A stretch of 64,000 bases of DNA from an uncultured Pelagibacteraceae bacterium (GTDB lineage: Bacteria > Pseudomonadota > Alphaproteobacteria > Pelagibacterales > Pelagibacteraceae), in the NCBI GenBank assembly GCA_902613545.1, contig CACMHW010000002.1, positions 1 through 64,000 of the forward strand. The letters are read 5' to 3'. Both the position numbers and the translations under genes were made by a program. Below the pieces are notes generated by a model. It was not told the DNA's origin. It made no database searches and saw nothing but the letters and a program-made list of their open reading frames with translations. This document shows positions 60,036 through 64,000 of this stretch, piece after piece (the stretch's first letter is position 1; every line of letters begins with the position of its first letter).

Positions 60036-61024
60036 GTTGTTTTTTCTGTTCCAGTTTTCTTTTTAAATCTCTTTTCTAAGAAATATCTGTCAATAAAACC
60101 GCCTAAACCCTTAGGCATAAATAAAATAGTTAATACAATTGTTAAACCAAATATTAAAAGTTGATACTTATATAATGGTCTAGTTAAGTCATAAACAATT
60201 GTAATTACTATAGCGCCAATAATTCCACCCCAAATATGGCCAAGACCTCCTAGGACAACCATAGCTAAGAAAGTTACCATTTCTATAACTGTGTAATTAT
60301 TAGGATGTATGTAGCCTGGAGGCATGTGAGCATAAACTGCACCTGCCGCACCAGCGAACATAGCGCTCAAAATAAAAGCTAAGATTTTATATTTTTTTAC
60401 ATTAATTCCAGCGGCTGCAGCACAAATTGGATCCTCTCTGATAGACATAAATGCTCTTCCAACTCCAGATCTTAAAATACTGAATGAGAAGTAAACCGCT
60501 ATAATCATTATTGTCATTGAGATAAAATAATATCTATCTGGGGAGTCGAAGTTGTAACCCATTAAAGAAGGTGTTGGAATATCAGAAATACCAAATGTAG
60601 ATCTAAAAAAGTTTCCGTTTTCAATAAATAATCTTATCGCCTCACCCCCACCTAATGTCGCTAAAGCTAAATAAGGACCTTCCAATCTAAAAGATGGTAT
60701 TCCCATTGCTACTCCAAAAAATGCAGTAACTATTATAGCTATGGGTAAAGTTGCCCAAAAACCTAGTCCTAAATATAAAAACAATGTTCCAGCGGTATAA
60801 GAACCTACTGCAAATAAACCAACGTGTCCTACTGTAACCTGACCGCAATAACCTTTAACAATGTTTAGTCCTGCGGCAACCACAATATTCACAAATATTA
60901 AAGTAGCTAAATGTGACTGATAAACATCCGTGAAAACTACTGATGGTACAAAAGCCAAGATGACGAAAGCTATAATAAAAGCAATAAAAGGATAATCTCT
61001 GATAATCGATTTAAATTTTTCCAT
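60032..61024 (-). CDS. livM: LIV-type ABC transporter permease LivM
   Basis: 330 residues with about nine membrane segments. NIVKGYCGQVTVGHVGLFAVGSYTAG (in parts; GHVGLFAVGSY) and IREDPICAAAAGINVKKYKILAF with GAAGAVYAHM and VVLGGLGHIWGGIIGA are LivM signatures. The C-terminus is Lys/Arg-rich. It overlaps the 2OG oxygenase gene by one base and livG by four. The partner LivH is not seen on this strand in the window. Confidence 0.88.
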   Translation of the reverse strand: MEKFKSIIRDYPFIAFIIAFVILAFVPSVVFTDVYQSHLATLIFVNIVVAAGLNIVKGYCGQVTVGHVGLFAVGSYTAGTLFLYLGLGFWATLPIAIIVTAFFGVAMGIPSFRLEGPYLALATLGGGEAIRLFIENGNFFRSTFGISDIPTPSLMGYNFDSPDRYYFISMTIMIIAVYFSFSILRSGVGRAFMSIREDPICAAAAGINVKKYKILAFILSAMFAGAAGAVYAHMPPGYIHPNNYTVIEMVTFLAMVVLGGLGHIWGGIIGAIVITIVYDLTRPLYKYQLLIFGLTIVLTILFMPKGLGGFIDRYFLEKRFKKKTGTEKTT

Positions 61025-61890
61025 TATCCAACTTCTCTCATTAAATAATCTGAGTCGTGTGAAGATGTGAGCATTCTTTTGTTTGTTCTCTTAATTTTAG
61101 GTAAATAGCTAACGTTTTTATATCTCCATACAACAGGTTTGCTTAAAGCATAACTTCCATAAATGAAAAATCTTTTCTTGCCTTTGATTTCTCTAAATAA
61201 AGATACACCATGGTAAGAGTTAGGTGTAGATTGGAAAAAAATTACACTCCCTTTTGACGGAGTAAATTCTTTAACTTTTGCTAGTTCAGAAATACCAGGA
61301 AATCTTTTAAAACTTTTTCTATATTTCATATCAGTTTTCTTTTTAAAAATTGATAAAGCTCCGCCATTTTTTTTTGGTATATCGTTTAAATAAATAAGAA
61401 AATTATAAAGTCGTGTTACATCATCTCTGTGCGGCCTTAACCTATATCCGCCCCTAGAAACAGAAAAATCTATGTCTAAATTTACATTCGGGTTTTTATA
61501 AGTTTTACCTAACATTTTCATTAATTCTTTTGAATTCATTAATTTTTTATTTGTAAATTTTTCCCTCAAAAATTTGCTAGGCAAGTATGCATTTGACCAT
61601 CCGTAATCCTTAAAAGTTTTTTTGAATCTATTTTCAACTTTTTTGTAAAAAGATTGGCTGTTAAATTGTTTATATAATTTGTTAGATAATTTTGATTTTT
61701 TTAAATAATTTTTAAAATTACTTGACCCTTTGTTAATTCTATTTCTACCACCTTGTATTAAATCATCGAATGATTTTGCATTTCGAATTTCGTCTATAAG
61801 TTTTTCACAATCTTTTTTTGAAATAGCACTTTTGCCAACCATTACAGGAAAGTTGCTTTTTACTTTCTTCAATTTATTAACGTTTATCAT
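61024..61890 (-). CDS. 2-oxoglutarate/Fe(II) oxygenase inside the LIV-type operon
   Basis: 288 residues, basic. The double-stranded beta-helix core is marked by H154-x-D156 in LRPHRDDVTRLYNFLIYLN (in parts), H227 in SYHGVSLF and R240 in GKKRFFIYGSY, a complete facial triad with 2-oxoglutarate arginine. It resembles the 2OG-FeII_Oxy_3 group, whose members hydroxylate small molecules, sugars or peptides. It starts 63 bases after livK across a terminator-like hairpin and overlaps livM by one base. The pairing with a substrate-binding protein suggests it acts on the imported compound. Confidence 0.82.
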   Translation of the reverse strand: MINVNKLKKVKSNFPVMVGKSAISKKDCEKLIDEIRNAKSFDDLIQGGRNRINKGSSNFKNYLKKSKLSNKLYKQFNSQSFYKKVENRFKKTFKDYGWSNAYLPSKFLREKFTNKKLMNSKELMKMLGKTYKNPNVNLDIDFSVSRGGYRLRPHRDDVTRLYNFLIYLNDIPKKNGGALSIFKKKTDMKYRKSFKRFPGISELAKVKEFTPSKGSVIFFQSTPNSYHGVSLFREIKGKKRFFIYGSYALSKPVVWRYKNVSYLPKIKRTNKRMLTSSHDSDYLMREVG

Positions 61891-61906
61891 TTTTGTGGTT
61901 TCCTTG

Positions 61907-61938
61907 AAAAAATGAGCGGTAGTTTTACCTACCGCTCA
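61907..61938 (-). terminator. Intercistronic hairpin between livK and the oxygenase gene
   Basis: TGAGCGGTAG (61913-61922) pairs perfectly with CTACCGCTCA (61929-61938) around a six-base loop. On the minus strand it is followed by six U (61912-61907); an AT-rich T-run also flanks it on the other side. It lies just after the livK stop, as in the aap and glp operons. Confidence 0.9.
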
Positions 61939-61953
61939 CAATTTTTTTAATTA

Positions 61954-63144
61954 TTATAAACCAGCGCTAGCATTAAATGTTACAGTGCCAGCAACTTTTG
62001 TTTTAAAGTTTTTTCCACCTTTAGTGTACTCAATCATAACAGGAGTTCTGTTACCATCTCTACACTCAGGCGTTCCTGATTTACAGAAATTGATTGGACC
62101 AGAAGCTAGACCTCTAAAGTCAGTTGTTGCAGCAATTGCATCTCTAACTTTATTTCTGTCAGCTGCTAGATCTCCAGAGAATCTAACTTTTTTAAGAGCT
62201 ATCTCTAAAATATCTAATAAGTCCATCATTTGTGAAAAGTCGTGACCAGGTACAACACCATATTTGTCTTTTACCATTTTCACAAATTTCTTAGCTTCAG
62301 GTCTAGTGTCAGATGCAGCAAATGCAGCTGAGAAAGTTACACCTTTTGCAGCAGAACCAGCATTTATTGGTATCTCTACTTTAGAACCAATAGAAGCTGT
62401 TACTCTGTGAACAGATTTTGGTATTCCAACTTCATACGATTGTACAAGTCCTCGAACTGTTTCATCCAATAGAGCTGAAATTACAAGAACTTCTGGATTA
62501 GTAGCTTTAGCTTTAGTTAAGTAACTTCTAAAGTCAGTTTCTTTTTCTCCAGATTGAACCATATAAGTTGGCTCAACGTTGTAGTTCTCTCTCATGTAAT
62601 CTGCTAAAGATAATGCAAAATCTTTACCAGCAGCATCTGGACCATAGATATAAGCTATCTTAGTACCTTGATTTTCTGCAGTAAATTTACCTTGTACGAT
62701 TTTGTAAAATCTTGATGATACAGGTACTCTAAAAATGTATTCACTACCTTTTTTAGTAATGTCAGCATTTGTTGAGTGAGGTATGATTTGTGGAACTTTA
62801 GCTTTAGCTGAAACAGGTACCATAGGTAATGTTACAGAACTACAGCTAGATCCAATTATAACGTGAACTTTATCTTGGTAAGCAAGTTTTGTTGCGTTTG
62901 CTACACCTTTTTCAGATTTACACTCATCGTTATAAAGTGTTAAGTCGATTTTTTGACCGTTGATAGTGCCTTCTTTATTCCACTTTGCAACAGTATCAGT
63001 AATTAACTCTCCGTGTTTATAACCAACATCTGATAGCATTCTAAAAGAAACACCAATTTTGATTGTTTCTGCTTGAGCTAAAGTCGTGATTACTAAACCT
63101 GCGGAAAAGACAATTGCTGAAAAAACAAATTTAAGTTTATTCAT
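61954..63144 (-). CDS. livK: LIV-type substrate-binding protein (Peripla_BP_6)
   Basis: I use the ATG at 63144; an upstream ATG at 63156 contains the GGGGGA that serves as its ribosome site. The 396-residue product has a signal peptide (about 1-25, ending AQAE). The mature part has IGVSFRMLSDVGYKHGE, VIIGSSCSSVTLPMVPVSAKAKVP (in parts), GKDFALSLADYM, and a disulfide-capable CKSGTPEC near the end. Periplasmic type I binders take up branched-chain amino acids, urea, amides or similar. The substrate is not assignable. Divergent from livF across 111 bases. Confidence 0.88.
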   Translation of the reverse strand: MNKLKFVFSAIVFSAGLVITTLAQAETIKIGVSFRMLSDVGYKHGELITDTVAKWNKEGTINGQKIDLTLYNDECKSEKGVANATKLAYQDKVHVIIGSSCSSVTLPMVPVSAKAKVPQIIPHSTNADITKKGSEYIFRVPVSSRFYKIVQGKFTAENQGTKIAYIYGPDAAGKDFALSLADYMRENYNVEPTYMVQSGEKETDFRSYLTKAKATNPEVLVISALLDETVRGLVQSYEVGIPKSVHRVTASIGSKVEIPINAGSAAKGVTFSAAFAASDTRPEAKKFVKMVKDKYGVVPGHDFSQMMDLLDILEIALKKVRFSGDLAADRNKVRDAIAATTDFRGLASGPINFCKSGTPECRDGNRTPVMIEYTKGGKNFKTKVAGTVTFNASAGL

Positions 63145-63255
63145 TATTTCCCCCATTTGTTATTTAATTGTTGCTAAGGCTATAAAATAATAGTTATAAT
63201 GTCTATGACTAATAGTTACATTTTTGGTAAATCAGAAAAAAAAATTGGAGGATGA

Positions 63256-63975
63256 TTGCTTAAGATAGATCAACTTATTTCTGGATATGGCTCTGTACAA
63301 ATTTTAAATGGAGCTAATATGAAAGTTGAGAAACAATCTATAGTTGCATTGCTCGGTGGTAATGGGACAGGCAAATCAACTATTCTTAGAGCTGCATCTG
63401 GATTAATTAGATCATGGAAAGGCACGATTGAATTTAATGGTGAGCAAATTCAAAACTTACCCGCTCACGAAATAGTTGAAAGAGGATTAGTGCAAGTAAC
63501 TCAAGGAAAGGATGTTTTCCCTGCAATGTCTGTCACTGAAAATTTAAAATTGGGCGGCTTTATTTTAAAAAGCAAACAACAACTGTCAGATAATTTAGAA
63601 AAAGTTTATAACTATTTTCCAAGATTAAATGAAAGAAAAGATCAGTTGGCTGCAACTTTATCAGGTGGTGAGTTACAAATGTTATGTATTGGAAGAGGAT
63701 TAATGTCTAATCCTAAAATGATAATGCTAGACGAACCTAGTGCTGCTTTAGCGCCTCAAATTGTTTTAGATATTTTTAAAAATATTAATAGAATTAGACA
63801 AGATGGATTAACAGTTCTAGTCGTTGAACAAAATGTTAGGATGGCATTATTACTTGCTGATTACGGGTATGTAATTAAAGACGGTGTGATCAATGTTGAA
63901 GGCGATAGTAAGAAATTAATGTACGATGAAAGTGTAAAAGAGTCATATCTTGGAGGGACTAAAGCCAATGTTTAA
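63256..63975 (+). CDS. livF: LIV-type ABC transporter ATP-binding protein LivF
   Basis: 239 residues. A TTG start at 63256 is preceded by GGAGG (63247-63251) at good spacing; the ATG at 63252 opens only a three-codon frame. ISGYGSVQILNGANM, Walker A GGNGTGKST, ITQGKDVFPAMSV (family-specific), signature LSGGELQMLCIGRGL, Walker B IMLDEPSAALAP and VVEQNVRMAL are present. It pairs with LivG but is encoded divergently from livK. It is followed by the start of another frame at 63968. Confidence 0.85.
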   Translation: MLKIDQLISGYGSVQILNGANMKVEKQSIVALLGGNGTGKSTILRAASGLIRSWKGTIEFNGEQIQNLPAHEIVERGLVQVTQGKDVFPAMSVTENLKLGGFILKSKQQLSDNLEKVYNYFPRLNERKDQLAATLSGGELQMLCIGRGLMSNPKMIMLDEPSAALAPQIVLDIFKNINRIRQDGLTVLVVEQNVRMALLLADYGYVIKDGVINVEGDSKKLMYDESVKESYLGGTKANV

Positions 63976-64000
63976 TAAACTGAGAATTGGAAAAAAAGGT
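63968..64000 (+). CDS. Start of an open frame downstream of livF (partial, runs off window)
   Basis: An ATG at 63968 overlaps the livF stop and opens MFNKLRIGKKG up to the window edge (11 codons). By position this could be the LivH-type permease missing from the minus-strand operon, but the visible residues do not show that. Confidence 0.4.
   Translation, partial: MFNKLRIGKKG

Overview
The window is a strongly AT-rich, very compact stretch of bacterial chromosome. Gene order, protein families, tiny intergenic gaps and an alphaproteobacterial-type SOS box all point to a streamlined marine alphaproteobacterium of the SAR11/Pelagibacterales kind. That is an inference from family content and style, since no marker gene such as 16S rRNA lies here. 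I see no insertion sequence, prophage, integrase or CRISPR array.

Layout: 1-3431 holds surface-glycan genes (partial GT39-like membrane protein, WecE-type sugar aminotransferase, GT2 glycosyltransferase). 3560-3756 has tRNA-Cys and tRNA-Asn, then an XRE-type regulator, a secreted DUF6134-like protein and cysteine synthase. 5955-10230 is a general amino-acid ABC transporter (aapJQMP), followed by zapE and tRNA-Arg. 11551-15616 is an iron(III) ABC operon behind two Fur-box-like palindromes. 16667-29002 is central carbon metabolism: pfkA diverges from pyk, and facing them is a glycerol module (gpsA, glpK, glpV, glpSTPQU, gap). 29003-34935 is trkH, trkA, ntrX, ntrY, collinear with the glycerol genes. 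34984-37104 is ispDF, pgpA, pncC. 37088-43851 is a housekeeping block on the minus strand (tpiA, secG, pyrG, kdsA, eno, ftsB, lipA, a COQ10/RatA-like gene, a small membrane protein). 43916-52102 is a plus-strand series: PpiD-like chaperone, trpEGDC, lexA behind an SOS box, gltX, a PD-(D/E)XK nuclease. 52104-63975 is the least ordinary region: a Glu-Pro repeat membrane protein, a deacetylase/SDR/hydratase trio, a DUF1907 protein beside a PanB-like protein without its usual catalytic residues, and a LIV-type ABC transporter interleaved with two different 2-oxoglutarate/Fe(II) oxygenases and a drug/metabolite-type exporter.

How the parts work together: the glycerol genes make a complete route from uptake to glyceraldehyde-3-phosphate oxidation (GlpV/STPQU import, GlpK phosphorylation, a GpsA-like dehydrogenase, TpiA further along, Gap), continuing through Eno and Pyk, also in this window. 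Three separate uptake operons (amino acid, glycerol, LIV-type) share one layout: binding-protein gene, then an intrinsic-terminator-like hairpin, then the remaining operon genes. This would let the binding protein be made in excess. Several convergent gene pairs overlap at their 3' ends, leaving no room for terminators. The best candidate for an undescribed system is the oxygenase-transporter operon at 58217-63144, with the DUF1907/PanB-like pair at 55502-57294 next to it.
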